Notes: generated from the letters alone by a model not told the origin. A DNA stretch of 64,000 nucleotides from Streptomyces broussonetiae (GCF_009796285.1 NZ_CP047020.1:6324001-6388000), one strand, 5' to 3'. Numbered from the stretch's first letter, positions 55,387-63,980 are shown. A program made the numbers and translations.

Positions 55387-55827
55387 TCAGTGCTCAGGGG
55401 ACTCAACCGGGGCCGAAGTGACCAGTTCTGTCAGGACGCCGTGGCAATCCTTGGGGTGCAGGAAGGTGATCCGCGACCCCATGGAGCCGATCCGCGGCTG
55501 TTCGTAGAGCACGCGGACGCCCTTGTCCCGGACGGCCGCGGCGTCGCCGTCCACGTCCGCCGTGCCGAAGGCGATGTGGTGGACACCCTCCCCGTTCTTC
55601 GCGAGCCACTTGCCGACCGCGGAGTCCTCGCGGGTCGGCTCGAGCAGCTGCAGGTAGGAGGCACCGCCGTCCGACGTCTCGTTGATCTTGAGCATGGCCT
55701 CGCGTACGCCCTGCTCCTCGTTGACCTCGGTGTGGAACACCTCGAAGCCGTAGGTGGCCCGGTAGAACTCGACGGTCGCGTCGAGGTCGTGGCAGGCGAT
55801 CCCGATGTGGTCGATTCGCGTCAGCAT
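55387..55827 (-). CDS. mce: Methylmalonyl-CoA epimerase
   Basis: Converts (S)- to (R)-methylmalonyl-CoA, linking propionyl-CoA carboxylation to the B12-dependent mutase. The 146-residue product has two glyoxalase/VOC repeats; metal ligands include H7 in TRIDHIGIACHDL and H in VHHIAFGT, with a Glu in LLEPTREDS. It is divergent to the thiolase gene. MeaB, which protects the mutase, lies close by, and the cobalamin adenosyltransferase lies at 32 kb. Confidence 0.95.
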   Translation of the reverse strand: MLTRIDHIGIACHDLDATVEFYRATYGFEVFHTEVNEEQGVREAMLKINETSDGGASYLQLLEPTREDSAVGKWLAKNGEGVHHIAFGTADVDGDAAAVRDKGVRVLYEQPRIGSMGSRITFLHPKDCHGVLTELVTSAPVESPEH

Positions 55828-55890
55828 GGGTTCAGTGCAGCGCTCCGCGGATGGTTACGCAACGTGCGCGCGATCACACCGACGGGACGA

Positions 55891-55911
55891 TGACGGCACG
55901 GAGTGCCATCA
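55891..55911. promoter_or_regulatory. Palindrome in the mce-thiolase divergent region
   Basis: TGA-c-GGCAC-gga-GTGCC-a-TCA: a 21-bp palindrome with one mismatched pair, 65 bp before the thiolase start and 64 bp before the mce start. A possible operator for both genes. Confidence 0.45.
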
Positions 55912-55975
55912 GTACATTCGAAGTAAACCCTCGTTCACTCCTCGGCCGCGCAGGCCGGTAAGGGGATCGCAGCTC

Positions 55976-57175
55976 ATGCCTTCTGGAACGACCAGCTCTG
56001 TGATCGTCGCGGGCGCGCGCACGCCCATGGGACGACTCCTGGGCTCCCTCAAGTCCTTCTCCGCGGCCGACCTCGGCGGCCTCGCGATCAAGGCCGCCCT
56101 CGACCGTGCGGGGATCGGTGGCGACCAGGTGCAGTACGTGATCATGGGCCAGGTGCTGCAGGCCGGGGCGGGACAGATCCCGGCGCGCCAGGCCGCGGTC
56201 AAGGCAGGCATCCCGATGAACGTCCCGGCGCTCACCATCAACAAGGTGTGCCTGTCCGGCCTCGACGCCATCGCGCTCGCCGACCAGCTGATCCGCGCCG
56301 GCGAGTTCGACATCGTCGTGGCCGGCGGCCAGGAGTCCATGACCAACGCCCCGCACCTGCTGCCCAAGTCCCGCGAGGGCTTCAAGTACGGCGCGATCGA
56401 GATGCTCGACGCGATGGCCCACGACGGCCTGACCGACCCGTGGGACAACGTCCCGATGGGCGAGTCCACCGAGCGGCACAACACCCGCCTCGGCCTCGGC
56501 CGCCCCGAGCAGGACGAGATCGCCGCGCTGTCCCACCAGCGGGCCGCCGCCGCGCAGAAGAACGGCGTCTTCGAGGCCGAGATCACCCCGGTCGAGATCC
56601 CGCAGCGCAAGGGCGAGCCGGTCGTCTTCAGCAAGGACGAGGGCATCCGCGCCGACACCACCGTGGAGTCCCTGGGCAAGCTGCGCCCGGCGTTCACCAA
56701 GGACGGCACCATCACGGCCGGCAGCTCCTCGCAGATCTCGGACGGTGCGGCGGCCGTGGTCGTGATGAGCAAGGCCAAGGCCGAGGAGCTGGGTCTTGAG
56801 TGGCTCGCCGAGATCGGCGCGCACGGCAATGTGGCCGGCCCGGACAACTCGCTGCAGTCCCAGCCGTCCAACGCCATCCAGCACGCCCTGAAGAAGGAGG
56901 GCCTGGGCGTCTCCGACCTCGACCTCATCGAGATCAACGAGGCCTTCGCCGCCGTCGCCGTGCAGTCAATGAAGGACCTCGGCGTGTCCACGGAAAAGGT
57001 GAACGTCAACGGCGGCGCCATCGCGCTGGGCCACCCGATCGGTATGTCCGGCGCCCGTCTCGTGCTGCACCTGGCGCTCGAGCTCAAGCGGCGCGGCGGC
57101 GGGGTAGGAGCGGCCGCGTTGTGTGGTGGCGGCGGCCAGGGTGACGCGCTGATGGTGCGGGTACCGAAGGCCTGA
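55976..57175 (+). CDS. Acetyl-CoA acetyltransferase (thiolase)
   Basis: Condenses two acetyl-CoA to acetoacetyl-CoA, or the reverse. The 399-residue product has the nucleophile C92 in NKVCLSGL, the catalytic His in GGAIALGHPIGMSGAR, and the second Cys in ALCGGGGQGDA. ATG 55976 follows AAGGGGA; upstream in-frame starts reach into the divergent promoter. With 3-hydroxybutyryl-CoA dehydrogenase it can supply the ethylmalonyl-CoA pathway that leads to methylmalonyl-CoA, consistent with the mce and meaB neighbours. Confidence 0.95.
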   Translation: MPSGTTSSVIVAGARTPMGRLLGSLKSFSAADLGGLAIKAALDRAGIGGDQVQYVIMGQVLQAGAGQIPARQAAVKAGIPMNVPALTINKVCLSGLDAIALADQLIRAGEFDIVVAGGQESMTNAPHLLPKSREGFKYGAIEMLDAMAHDGLTDPWDNVPMGESTERHNTRLGLGRPEQDEIAALSHQRAAAAQKNGVFEAEITPVEIPQRKGEPVVFSKDEGIRADTTVESLGKLRPAFTKDGTITAGSSSQISDGAAAVVVMSKAKAEELGLEWLAEIGAHGNVAGPDNSLQSQPSNAIQHALKKEGLGVSDLDLIEINEAFAAVAVQSMKDLGVSTEKVNVNGGAIALGHPIGMSGARLVLHLALELKRRGGGVGAAALCGGGGQGDALMVRVPKA

Positions 57176-57188
57176 GCAGTACTTTCCT

Positions 57189-57206
57189 AGTGACCCGAGT
57201 GACCCG
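57189..57206 (+). repeat. Two tandem 9-bp repeats before meaB
   Basis: AGTGACCCG occurs exactly twice at 57189-57206, followed by a third, changed unit (AGTGAACGG) that carries the start of the meaB ribosome binding site. Confidence 0.8.
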
Positions 57207-57224
57207 AGTGAACGGAGCTGTTTG

Positions 57225-58181
57225 ATGCAGGACGTCTCCTCTCTGGTGGCCCAGGCCAGGGAAGGCCGGCCGCGCGCCGTGGCCCGGCTGATCTCCCTGG
57301 TGGAGGGGGCGTCCCCGCAGCTCAGGGAGGTCATGGCGGCGCTGGCCCCGCTGACCGGCAACGCCTATGTGGTGGGCCTGACCGGCTCGCCCGGCGTCGG
57401 CAAGTCCACCTCGACCTCCGCGCTCGTCACGGCGTACCGCAAGCAGGGCAAGCGGGTCGGCGTCCTGGCCGTCGACCCCTCGTCGCCGTTCTCCGGCGGC
57501 GCCCTGCTCGGCGACCGGGTGCGCATGTCGGACCACGCCTCCGACCCCGGTGTCTACATCCGCTCGATGGCCACGCGCGGCCACCTGGGCGGCCTGGCCT
57601 GGGCAGCCCCGCAGGCCATCCGCGTGCTGGACGCGGCCGGCTGCGACGTGATCCTGGTGGAGACGGTGGGCGTGGGCCAGTCGGAGGTGGAGATCGCCTC
57701 CCAGGCGGACACCTCCGTCGTCCTGCTTGCCCCCGGCATGGGCGACGGCATCCAGGCGGCCAAGGCGGGCATCCTGGAGATCGGCGACGTCTACGTCGTC
57801 AACAAGGCGGACCGGGACGGGGCGGACGCCACGGCCCGCGAGCTGAACCACATGCTGGGCCTCGGCGAGTCGCGCGGCCCCGGTGACTGGCGCCCGCCGA
57901 TCGTGAAGACGGTCGCGGCCCGCGCCGAGGGGGTCGACGAGGTCATGGAGGCCCTGGAGAAGCACCGCGCCTGGATGGAGGAGCGCGGCGTGCTCGCCGA
58001 GCGCCGCCGGGCCCGTGCGGCCCGCGAGGTGGAGACCATCGCGGTGACGGCCCTGCGTGAGCGCATCGGCGACCTGCACGGCGACCGTCGGCTCAGCGCG
58101 CTCGCGGAGCGCATCGTCGCGGGCGAGCTGGATCCGTACCGTGCTGCGGACGAGCTGGTGGCGGGGCTGACGCAGGGCTGA
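57225..58181 (+). CDS. meaB: Methylmalonyl-CoA mutase-associated GTPase MeaB
   Basis: G3E-family GTPase that loads and protects adenosylcobalamin in methylmalonyl-CoA mutase. The 318-residue product from ATG 57225 (RBS CGGAG) has the P-loop GLTGSPGVGKST (51-62), a Mg-binding SSPFSGGALLGDRVRM, the switch motif ILVETVGVGQSE and the guanine motif NKADRDGAD. It is 49 bp downstream of the thiolase gene, with a 9-bp tandem repeat in the gap. It was formerly called LAO/AO transport ATPase. Confidence 0.95.
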   Translation: MQDVSSLVAQAREGRPRAVARLISLVEGASPQLREVMAALAPLTGNAYVVGLTGSPGVGKSTSTSALVTAYRKQGKRVGVLAVDPSSPFSGGALLGDRVRMSDHASDPGVYIRSMATRGHLGGLAWAAPQAIRVLDAAGCDVILVETVGVGQSEVEIASQADTSVVLLAPGMGDGIQAAKAGILEIGDVYVVNKADRDGADATARELNHMLGLGESRGPGDWRPPIVKTVAARAEGVDEVMEALEKHRAWMEERGVLAERRRARAAREVETIAVTALRERIGDLHGDRRLSALAERIVAGELDPYRAADELVAGLTQG

Positions 58182-58586
58182 TTCGGGGGCAGCTCCGACG
58201 GCCTTCGCCTCGCAGCGCGGAGGCCGGGCGCCGGCCGGGAGCGGTTGTGCGGATATGCCGTGGGGCAGGGCTGCAGCCGGGGCCGACGGTCCACTGCGCG
58301 ACGGCGCATCCGCCGGCCGACCAGTCGGCAGCCCAGGGCACTCGCACGCAGGCGGGCACCCTGGGTGAATGCGACGGTGAGTGCGGGGAGTTCGGCAGGG
58401 GCGCCGGTGACGTGCCCGCTGATCGGCCGCCTGCCGCTGGTGTGTGCTGCGTACCGGCCGGGGGAGCGGCACCGGTCGTCGCCGCCGCCCCGTCCGCTGC
58501 CGCGAGGCTGCGGACGGCGGGTGGCGGATCGGGCAGTTCCCCGCCGCTCCGGGAAGGTGCGGCACCCCCCGCTGTCAGGCCGAAGC
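58182..58586. other. Gap between meaB and the MarR gene
   Basis: A 405-bp stretch with no convincing gene. A terminator-like hairpin GGCCTTC (58200-58206)/GGAGGCC (58219-58225), with one G-U pair, follows meaB by 18 bp. The rest is GC-rich, with long open frames that look like chance. Confidence 0.5.
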
Positions 58587-59063
58587 TCAGGGGCGCCCCC
58601 GCTGCCCTCTGAGGTGGTCGGCGATCGGCTTCAGGGCCTTGTCCAGCTCCGTCAGTGCCTCCGACGACAGCAGATCGATGAAGTGCCGTCGCACGGAGGC
58701 GACATGATGTGGCGCCACCTTCTTCATCGTCTCCAGGCCGTGCTCGGTCAGCACCGCGTACAGTCCCCGCCGGTCGGACTCGCAGTTCTCACGGCGCACC
58801 AGATTCGCGTTCTCCATCCGTGTGATCTGGTGCGAGAGCCGGCTCTTGGACTGCAGTGTCGCGGAGGCGAGGTCGCTCATCCGCATCCGTACGTCGTCCG
58901 ACTCGGACAGGTTCACGAGAATCTCGTAGTCGTTCATCGTCAGGCCGAACGGCTGCAGATCCTTCTCCAGCTGGTACGTCAACAGCCTGTTGACCTCCAG
59001 GTGGGTGCGCCAAGCGCACTGCTCCGCATCGGTCAGCCAGCGCGTGGCCGTCTCGGTCTCCAT
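58587..59063 (-). CDS. MarR-family transcriptional regulator
   Basis: A 158-residue winged-helix repressor: LTMNDYEILVNLSE starts the HTH core, with MSDLASATLQSKSRLSHQI as the recognition region and RRENCESDRRGLYAVLTEHG as the wing. An imperfect repeat GAAGTT-N8-AACTACTTC just upstream (59081-59103) could be its own operator. Targets are not known; the nearest upstream genes are the AIM24 cluster on the same strand. Confidence 0.9.
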   Translation of the reverse strand: METETATRWLTDAEQCAWRTHLEVNRLLTYQLEKDLQPFGLTMNDYEILVNLSESDDVRMRMSDLASATLQSKSRLSHQITRMENANLVRRENCESDRRGLYAVLTEHGLETMKKVAPHHVASVRRHFIDLLSSEALTELDKALKPIADHLRGQRGRP

Positions 59064-59155
59064 GAATGAAGTCTACCTAAGAAGTTGAATGGCGAACTAC
59101 TTCGGGTGGTGTGACTGTGCGCACGCGTTCGACGTCACACTCCGCAGACTACCGC

Positions 59156-59974
59156 TCACAGCCCGAAGCGACGCTGGAGGTCTCCCAGCTGTCCGGGAAG
59201 GCGCGGTGCGCCGGACGATTGCGGACCGTGTCCACCCGACCCCGTAACGCCACCGCCGGGCACGCCCGGTTCGGACGGAACGACCCCCGTCGCCGCCTCC
59301 TCCATGAGGGTCTCCGACGACTGCAGCAGGACCGTCCCGGCGCCCACGAACTCGAACTGGTGCTCCTCGCCGGACGCCCCGCCCAGGCCTGTCATCGCAC
59401 GTAGACCGCCCAGTACACCCGTCAGGTACCCGTGGTCGTAGTGATGGCACGGTGACGGGCAGTCGGCCCACCCGACGAGCGCCTGCGGGTCGACCCGGAT
59501 CGGAGGTTCCAGGAACACCACCGGACCGTTAGACGCGGCGACAAACTTTCCGGTTCCGATAAGGGTCAGAAAACCCGGCACGATCGATTGCTTCAGCGCG
59601 AGACTTGGCTGAAAAGCGAGCAAGTTGCCCGCGCGAATGGTCAAGTTCCCGTCGTCCAGGTCATAGGAATTGACGTCGAAGGCCCGGTCGGCGAGCAGCA
59701 TCTTGCCCGAGCCGTGTGCCACGACCCAGTCGCTCGCGTGCAGTGGCGAATGGAACGAGGTACGGACAAGCCGGTCGAGTCGACCATGCCCGATGCCGTT
59801 GAACTCGATCGCCCCGTAGTAGGCGATCATCTTCCCCTTCTGCAGGAACCACTCCCCGCTCTTGAGCTCGACGCAGAACGTGTACTTGTTCACGTTGTCG
59901 TCGGCGGGCAGCGTCATCGGGTCGTGGACGACCGGCCCGCCCGGTCCGGCGCCCGGAGTTCCGTAGGTGCTCAC
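59156..59974 (-). CDS. AIM24 family protein, third of three paralogues
   Basis: A 272-residue member of the AIM24 (TIGR00266-like) beta-barrel family. The N-terminal 25 residues are flexible (MSTYGTPGAGPGGPVVHDPM). The core has FLQKGKMIAYYGAIEF, GSGKMLLADRAFDVN and VVFLEPPIRVDPQALVGW. The C-terminal 50 residues are Gly/Pro-rich. GTG 59974 overlaps the stop of the preceding AIM24 gene (GTGA). Bacterial members have no proven role; yeast Aim24 supports respiratory-complex assembly in mitochondria. Confidence 0.85.
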   Translation of the reverse strand: MSTYGTPGAGPGGPVVHDPMTLPADDNVNKYTFCVELKSGEWFLQKGKMIAYYGAIEFNGIGHGRLDRLVRTSFHSPLHASDWVVAHGSGKMLLADRAFDVNSYDLDDGNLTIRAGNLLAFQPSLALKQSIVPGFLTLIGTGKFVAASNGPVVFLEPPIRVDPQALVGWADCPSPCHHYDHGYLTGVLGGLRAMTGLGGASGEEHQFEFVGAGTVLLQSSETLMEEAATGVVPSEPGVPGGGVTGSGGHGPQSSGAPRLPGQLGDLQRRFGL

Positions 59975-60621
59975 AGCTTCTCCTCCGAGGCCTGGACGAA
60001 CACCGTGCCGCTGCCGCTCAGCTCCAGCTGGAAGGCCTCGCCGGAGCCCCGGCCCACCATCTCGCGCCAGCCCAGCGCGGCGGACAGCTTGTTGCGGACC
60101 TCTCCGTGGTGGGCGACGTAGGCCTGTGGGTCGACATGGACCGGGTGCTGCGGGGTGATCGGGATCTCGAAGACGCCGCCGTGCGCCATCACGGCGACCG
60201 AGCCCTGACCCTGGAGGGTGGTGGTGAACAGGCCCTGGCCGGTGACCTGGCCCCGGACCATGCCCATCACCCCGCCCTGCGAGCCCATGAACATCGTGCC
60301 CTGGCGGAGCGTGCCCTCGAAGGCGAGCAGCCGGTCGGCCTCGACGTACAGGGTGTCGCCGGTGAGGTGGATGACGTGCACGTGGTGGCCGCCGTGCCCG
60401 AAGAACACCGTGCCGCTGCCCTCGACGGTCATCAGCGGGGTCGCCTCGCCCGCCACCCTGCGCCCGATCATGGACATCAGCCCGCCCTGACCGCCCTGGA
60501 TGCTCGGCGTGAAGGACACGTCCCCGCGGTAGGCGAGCATCGCGCCGCGCTGGCTGTACAGCCGCTGCCCGGGCAGCACCGTCGCCTCCACCATCTTGGA
60601 GTTGATCTCCTGGAACGACAT
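59971..60621 (-). CDS. AIM24 family protein, second of three paralogues
   Basis: A 216-residue AIM24 domain protein. Motifs include LPGQRLYSQRGAMLAYRGDV, GSGTVFFGHGGHHVHVIHL, PITPQHPVHVDPQAYVAHHG and GSGEAFQLELSGSGTVFVQ. ATG 60621 lies 2 bp after the previous gene's stop codon, and its own stop overlaps the next start, so all three AIM24 genes form one translationally coupled operon. Confidence 0.88.
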   Translation of the reverse strand: MSFQEINSKMVEATVLPGQRLYSQRGAMLAYRGDVSFTPSIQGGQGGLMSMIGRRVAGEATPLMTVEGSGTVFFGHGGHHVHVIHLTGDTLYVEADRLLAFEGTLRQGTMFMGSQGGVMGMVRGQVTGQGLFTTTLQGQGSVAVMAHGGVFEIPITPQHPVHVDPQAYVAHHGEVRNKLSAALGWREMVGRGSGEAFQLELSGSGTVFVQASEEKL

Positions 60622-60623
60622 CT

Positions 60624-61256
60624 CTACAGATCCCCCGCGATCGTGTTCCGCTCGCTCGGCTGCACGTAGACCAGCCCGTCGCCCTCGAACCGGATCTGGA
60701 AGGCCTCACCGCCGCCCTCCCCGAGGAACGTGCGGAACGTCACACCGGACTGGAAGGACTGGCGGACGCTGCCCTGATGGGCGATGTACGCCCCCGGGTC
60801 GACGATCAGCGGGTACTGCGGGCTGACCCGGAGCACCACCGCCGGGCCGTCGGACAGCAGGGCCGCCTGCCCGTGCCCCTCGACCGTCGTCGTGAACAGT
60901 CCGTTGCCCTGCGAGGCGCCCCGCAGCCCCGTGAAGGTCGTCCCGGTGCGCAGCCCGGCGTCCGTCACGAGCAGATTGCTCGACTCCACGTAGAGCTTGT
61001 CGCCCTGCAGGCTCACCAGGTTGATCTCCGAGGCGCGGTCCGCGAACCAGCACGTCCCGTGCCCCTTCACCTCCATCACCGTCATCTGCTCGCCCGTGAG
61101 TCTGCGGGTGACCATCCCCCGCAGCCCCTCGCCGCCGCCGGTCAGCTTCTTGAAGGCCATCCGCCCGTCGTACGCGACCATCGAGCCGTTCTTCGCCTTC
61201 ACGGCATCCCCGGTCATGTCGACGGCGAGCACCTTGCTGCCTTGAAGTCGGAACAT
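60624..61256 (-). CDS. AIM24 family protein, first of three paralogues
   Basis: A 210-residue AIM24 protein starting MFRLQGSKVLAVDMTGDAVK at ATG 61256. It carries the same repeated blocks as the other two: GSMVAYDGRMAFKKL, GHGTCWFADRASEINLVSLQ, PLIVDPGAYIAHQG and FLGEGGGEAFQIRFEG. Longer frames to 61613 would enter the divergent promoter. It leads the operon, downstream of a Rex-like palindrome shared with the DUF3817 gene. Confidence 0.88.
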   Translation of the reverse strand: MFRLQGSKVLAVDMTGDAVKAKNGSMVAYDGRMAFKKLTGGGEGLRGMVTRRLTGEQMTVMEVKGHGTCWFADRASEINLVSLQGDKLYVESSNLLVTDAGLRTGTTFTGLRGASQGNGLFTTTVEGHGQAALLSDGPAVVLRVSPQYPLIVDPGAYIAHQGSVRQSFQSGVTFRTFLGEGGGEAFQIRFEGDGLVYVQPSERNTIAGDL

Positions 61257-61364
61257 CGCCACGCAGCGAAAGTAGCGGCGGCCCGGGTGGGCGGAACAGG
61301 GCCCCTGGGTGGAAACCGACCCTGAGCGGACCCCTACGGCAGCCGTTTGCCACAATGGCTGAAC

Positions 61365-61386
61365 GTTTGTGCTTGCGTTCACAAAC
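61365..61386. promoter_or_regulatory. Rex-operator-like palindrome between AIM24 and DUF3817 genes
   Basis: GTTTGTG-cttgcgtt-CACAAAC, a perfect 7-bp inverted repeat. Its core TTGTGCTTGCGTTCACAA matches 12 of 14 defined positions of the Rex operator, and the right half GCGTTCACAA is identical to the S. coelicolor consensus. It lies 109 bp from the AIM24 operon start and 31 bp from the DUF3817 start. Confidence 0.5.
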
Positions 61387-61416
61387 TGTCGACGACTCTC
61401 CCACCGAAGGTGACCT

Positions 61417-61761
61417 GTGGACATCAAGACCGCCACCGCCCTCCGCCGCCTCCGCCTGGTCTCGGCCCCGGAGGCCGTGTCCTTCCTGATCCTCCTCGTC
61501 TGCTCGGTGCTCAAGCGGACCACGGACTTCAACGCGGTACCCGTCATGGGCGCGGTCCACGGCGTCCTCTTCATCCTGTACGTGATCTTCTGGGCGGACG
61601 CCTGGAACCGCACCAGTTGGCCGCTCAGGACCGCCGCGTTCTACTTCGTCCTGTCCGTGCTGCCCACCGGCGGCTTCTTCGCCGAGCGCAAGCTCAAGCG
61701 CGCCGCCGAGGACGAGGTCATCGCCGCCCGTGCCCGCAAGGAAGGGGTCGTGGGCGCATGA
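61417..61761 (+). CDS. DUF3817 family membrane protein
   Basis: A 114-residue integral membrane protein with three helices. It has the family features SAPEAVSFLILLVCSVLKR near the N terminus and MGAVHGVLFILYVIFW, and a charged cytosolic tail. GTG 61417 follows AAGGTG. The ATGA overlap with the next gene couples the two. DUF3817 members are widespread in actinobacteria; the function is unknown. Confidence 0.88.
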   Translation: MDIKTATALRRLRLVSAPEAVSFLILLVCSVLKRTTDFNAVPVMGAVHGVLFILYVIFWADAWNRTSWPLRTAAFYFVLSVLPTGGFFAERKLKRAAEDEVIAARARKEGVVGA

Positions 61762-62051
61762 TCGTCGCCTTCTCCGTGACGCCCCTGGGCGTGGGCGAGG
61801 ACGTGGGGGAGTACGTCGCCGACGCCGTGCGCGTGGTGCGTGAGTCGGGGCTGCCCCACCGCACCGACGCGATGTTCACCTCGATCGAGGGCGAGTGGGA
61901 CGAGGTCATGGACGTCGTCAAGCGCGCCGTCGCCGCCGTGGAGGAGCGCGCCCCGCGCGTGTCGCTCGTCCTCAAGGCCGACATCCGCCCCGGCGTGACC
62001 GACGGGCTCACCGCCAAGGTCGAGACCGTCGAACGGCACCTCGCCGGGTAG
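61758..62051 (+). CDS. MTH1187-type thiamine-binding-like protein
   Basis: A 97-residue ferredoxin-like alpha/beta protein of the MTH1187/YkoF family, beginning MIVAFSVTPLGVGEDVGEYV, with the family patterns YRTDAMFTSIEGEWDEV-like and RVSLVLKADIRPG. Such proteins bind thiamine or thiamine phosphates in vitro. ATG 61758 overlaps the DUF3817 stop by 4 nt. No TPP riboswitch is seen upstream. Confidence 0.85.
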   Translation: MIVAFSVTPLGVGEDVGEYVADAVRVVRESGLPHRTDAMFTSIEGEWDEVMDVVKRAVAAVEERAPRVSLVLKADIRPGVTDGLTAKVETVERHLAG

Positions 62052-62149
62052 CCGCACCCTCGTTTGGAGCGCCGGCCCACAGCGTTGTACGTTCCCCTCC
62101 CGATGCTCTGATCGATCATTCGGAGCACGTTCTGGCCTGGGGGAACACC

Positions 62150-62902
62150 ATGAGTCTCGGCATAGAGACACACATACGCGCCGACCTCGACACGCTGTGG
62201 GCGCGCACCCAGGACCCCGACGCCCACCGGCGCTGGGACCTGCGCTTCACCGCGATCGAGGAGCTGCCCGGCGCGGAGGGCGAACCGCGGCGGTTCTCCT
62301 GCACCGCGCACGTGCTGCCGTTTCTCACCGTCTCCGGCACCGGGTACGCGGCGGACGACACCGACCGCCCCGACGGCACCCGTACCTCCGCCGTGCGCTT
62401 CTCCTCCCCGCACCCGCTCTCCCTGATCGCCGAGGCGAGCGGCTACTGGCGTTACGTGCCCGACGCGCACGGCGTCCGCCTGCTCACCGGCTTCGACTAC
62501 CGCCCGCGCTGGGGCACCTTCGGCGCGGTCGCCGACCGGGTGCTGTTCCGCCCGCTGACCGGCTGGGCCACCGCCTGGTCCCTCGACCGGCTCCGGCTCT
62601 GGCTGGAGCGTGGCATCACCCCTGAGCGGGCCCTGGCCAACTGGCTCGCGGAGCTGGTGGTCCGCGCGATGGTCCTCACCGTGTGTCTCACCGGGCTGGG
62701 GCTGGAGTCGCTGCTGCGGCTGTTCGGGCCGTTCGCGGACACCATGGCGTATCTGTGCCCGTTGCTGCTGGTCGTCGCGATCTCCCTTGCGCTGTTCAAG
62801 GCTCCGCTCACCTGCACGCCGGCGGCGCGCAGGTGCCTGCGGGAGTCCACCGGCGAGGTCCGGGCGCCCCGGGTGCTGCGCATGCTCGAGCAGTACGGGT
62901 GA
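62150..62902 (+). CDS. SRPBCC-type protein with C-terminal membrane segments
   Basis: A 250-residue protein beginning MSLGIETHIRADLDTLWART. The first 150 residues have the pattern of a START/SRPBCC lipid-binding fold (DPDAHRRWDLRFTAIEELPG). Two membrane helices follow (about 168-190 and 197-217), so the domain is membrane-tethered. ATG 62150 follows GGGGAAC weakly. The function is unknown. It converges on the ArsR-type regulator gene with a 10-bp gap. Confidence 0.75.
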   Translation: MSLGIETHIRADLDTLWARTQDPDAHRRWDLRFTAIEELPGAEGEPRRFSCTAHVLPFLTVSGTGYAADDTDRPDGTRTSAVRFSSPHPLSLIAEASGYWRYVPDAHGVRLLTGFDYRPRWGTFGAVADRVLFRPLTGWATAWSLDRLRLWLERGITPERALANWLAELVVRAMVLTVCLTGLGLESLLRLFGPFADTMAYLCPLLLVVAISLALFKAPLTCTPAARRCLRESTGEVRAPRVLRMLEQYG

Positions 62903-62912
62903 CGGCCCGGGC

Positions 62913-63893
62913 TCAGCCACCGCAAGCCAGCGCGACCCCGAGCGGAGTCCTCTCGTACAGCACCTGATGGCCGTACCTGCGCGCCGTCAGCAGACCCGCG
63001 TCCCGCAGGGCCGTCAGGTGGGACGACACCGAGGACGGGGCGAGCCGCAGCCGGTGGGCCAGGGCCGTGGTCGTCGCGGGCTCGGCCAGAGCCGTCAGGA
63101 CGGCCGCCCGGTTGCGGCCCAGAAGGCGTACCAGCGCCTGCGCCGCCCCTTCGCCCGGGTCGGTCCACAGGCCGCCCAGCCCCCGCGCCGGATAGACCAG
63201 CGTGGGCTGCCACGGCGGTTCGAAGCCGGTGATCACGTCGGGCCAGGAGAACACGCTCGGCATCAGGACCAGGCCCTGGCCGGCGAGGTCGCGGGCGTAC
63301 TCCATCCGCTGGGCCAGCGTGAGCGTGCGGCCGTCCCAGGACAGCCTCGGGTCCAGTTCCGGCAGCAGCGTGCCGAGGCCCACCTCGGCCAGCCGGCGTG
63401 AGTGGTGGGCCACGTCGGCCTCCAGCAGGGCCCGCAGCCGGAGCCAGTCCGGCTCGATCAGCGCGCGCCAGGCCGCCTCCATGGCGTCTGCCAGCTCCTC
63501 GACCATCCGCGCCGGATCCGCCAGCCAGGCCCGGCCACGCGGCGACCGCAGCGCACCCGGCGTACAGGCCAGGGACAGGGCGGTGTCCTCGCGGGCCGCC
63601 TGCGGGTCCGAGGCCCGTACGGCCGCGATCTCCTCCTCGAACGTGGCGGCCGGTCCGATCGGCGGCGGCCCCAGCCAGTCCGGGGTGTGGCCCCGGCGGG
63701 GCATCAGCAGCCACAGGGGAGCCAGGTCCAGCCCGGCCGCAGCCTCGCGGATCCGGCGCAGCCAGGGCGCGTGATAGCCGTGCCGGTCCGGCCGCTTGAG
63801 CGTCCGCACCGCCTCCTGGGTCTCCCACATCGGCGAGATCGCGAACCGGCAGCGCAGGAAGTCCTCGTCACCGAAGTACAGACGTGACGGCAA
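62913..63893 (-). CDS. ArsR-type regulator with DUF5937-like N-terminal domain
   Basis: About 326 residues if it starts at TTG 63893 (MPSRLYFGDEDFLRCRF), which has GAGGGGGG 7 nt upstream. The longer open frame to 63971 would cover a palindromic operator candidate, so is less likely. The N-terminal 240 residues (CRFAISPMWETQEAVRTL) resemble the DUF5937 sensor domain, and the C-terminal 75 residues form a winged HTH (LLGRNRAAVLTALAEPATTT, SSVSSHLTALRDAGLLTARR). Such proteins usually repress a neighbouring exporter gene, and an ATG on the opposite strand at 63981 fits. Confidence 0.85.
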   Translation of the reverse strand: MPSRLYFGDEDFLRCRFAISPMWETQEAVRTLKRPDRHGYHAPWLRRIREAAAGLDLAPLWLLMPRRGHTPDWLGPPPIGPAATFEEEIAAVRASDPQAAREDTALSLACTPGALRSPRGRAWLADPARMVEELADAMEAAWRALIEPDWLRLRALLEADVAHHSRRLAEVGLGTLLPELDPRLSWDGRTLTLAQRMEYARDLAGQGLVLMPSVFSWPDVITGFEPPWQPTLVYPARGLGGLWTDPGEGAAQALVRLLGRNRAAVLTALAEPATTTALAHRLRLAPSSVSSHLTALRDAGLLTARRYGHQVLYERTPLGVALACGG

Positions 63894-63924
63894 CAGGCAC
63901 CCCCCTCGGAAGGACACGGCAAGA

Positions 63925-63940
63925 TTCGGCTGGAGCCGAA
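63925..63940. promoter_or_regulatory. Palindromic operator candidate upstream of the ArsR-type gene
   Basis: TTCGGCT-GG-AGCCGAA: perfect 7-bp arms with a 2-bp spacer, 31 bp upstream of the proposed TTG start and 40 bp from the divergent ATG at 63981. The position fits autoregulation and control of the divergent gene. Confidence 0.6.
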
Positions 63941-63980
63941 ACTCTACGGCTCCCCGCCCGCTTCCGGGCACGCTCGCCGC

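Noticed and set aside
51761..55507. 1248-codon open frame on the plus strand
   Set aside because: Lies antisense to scy; its Leu/Gly/Arg-rich composition is the mirror of the Ala/Glu repeats in high-GC DNA.
58247..58612. Plus-strand frame after meaB
   Set aside because: Overlaps the MarR gene end, is Gly/Ala/Pro-rich, and lacks a believable start or domain.
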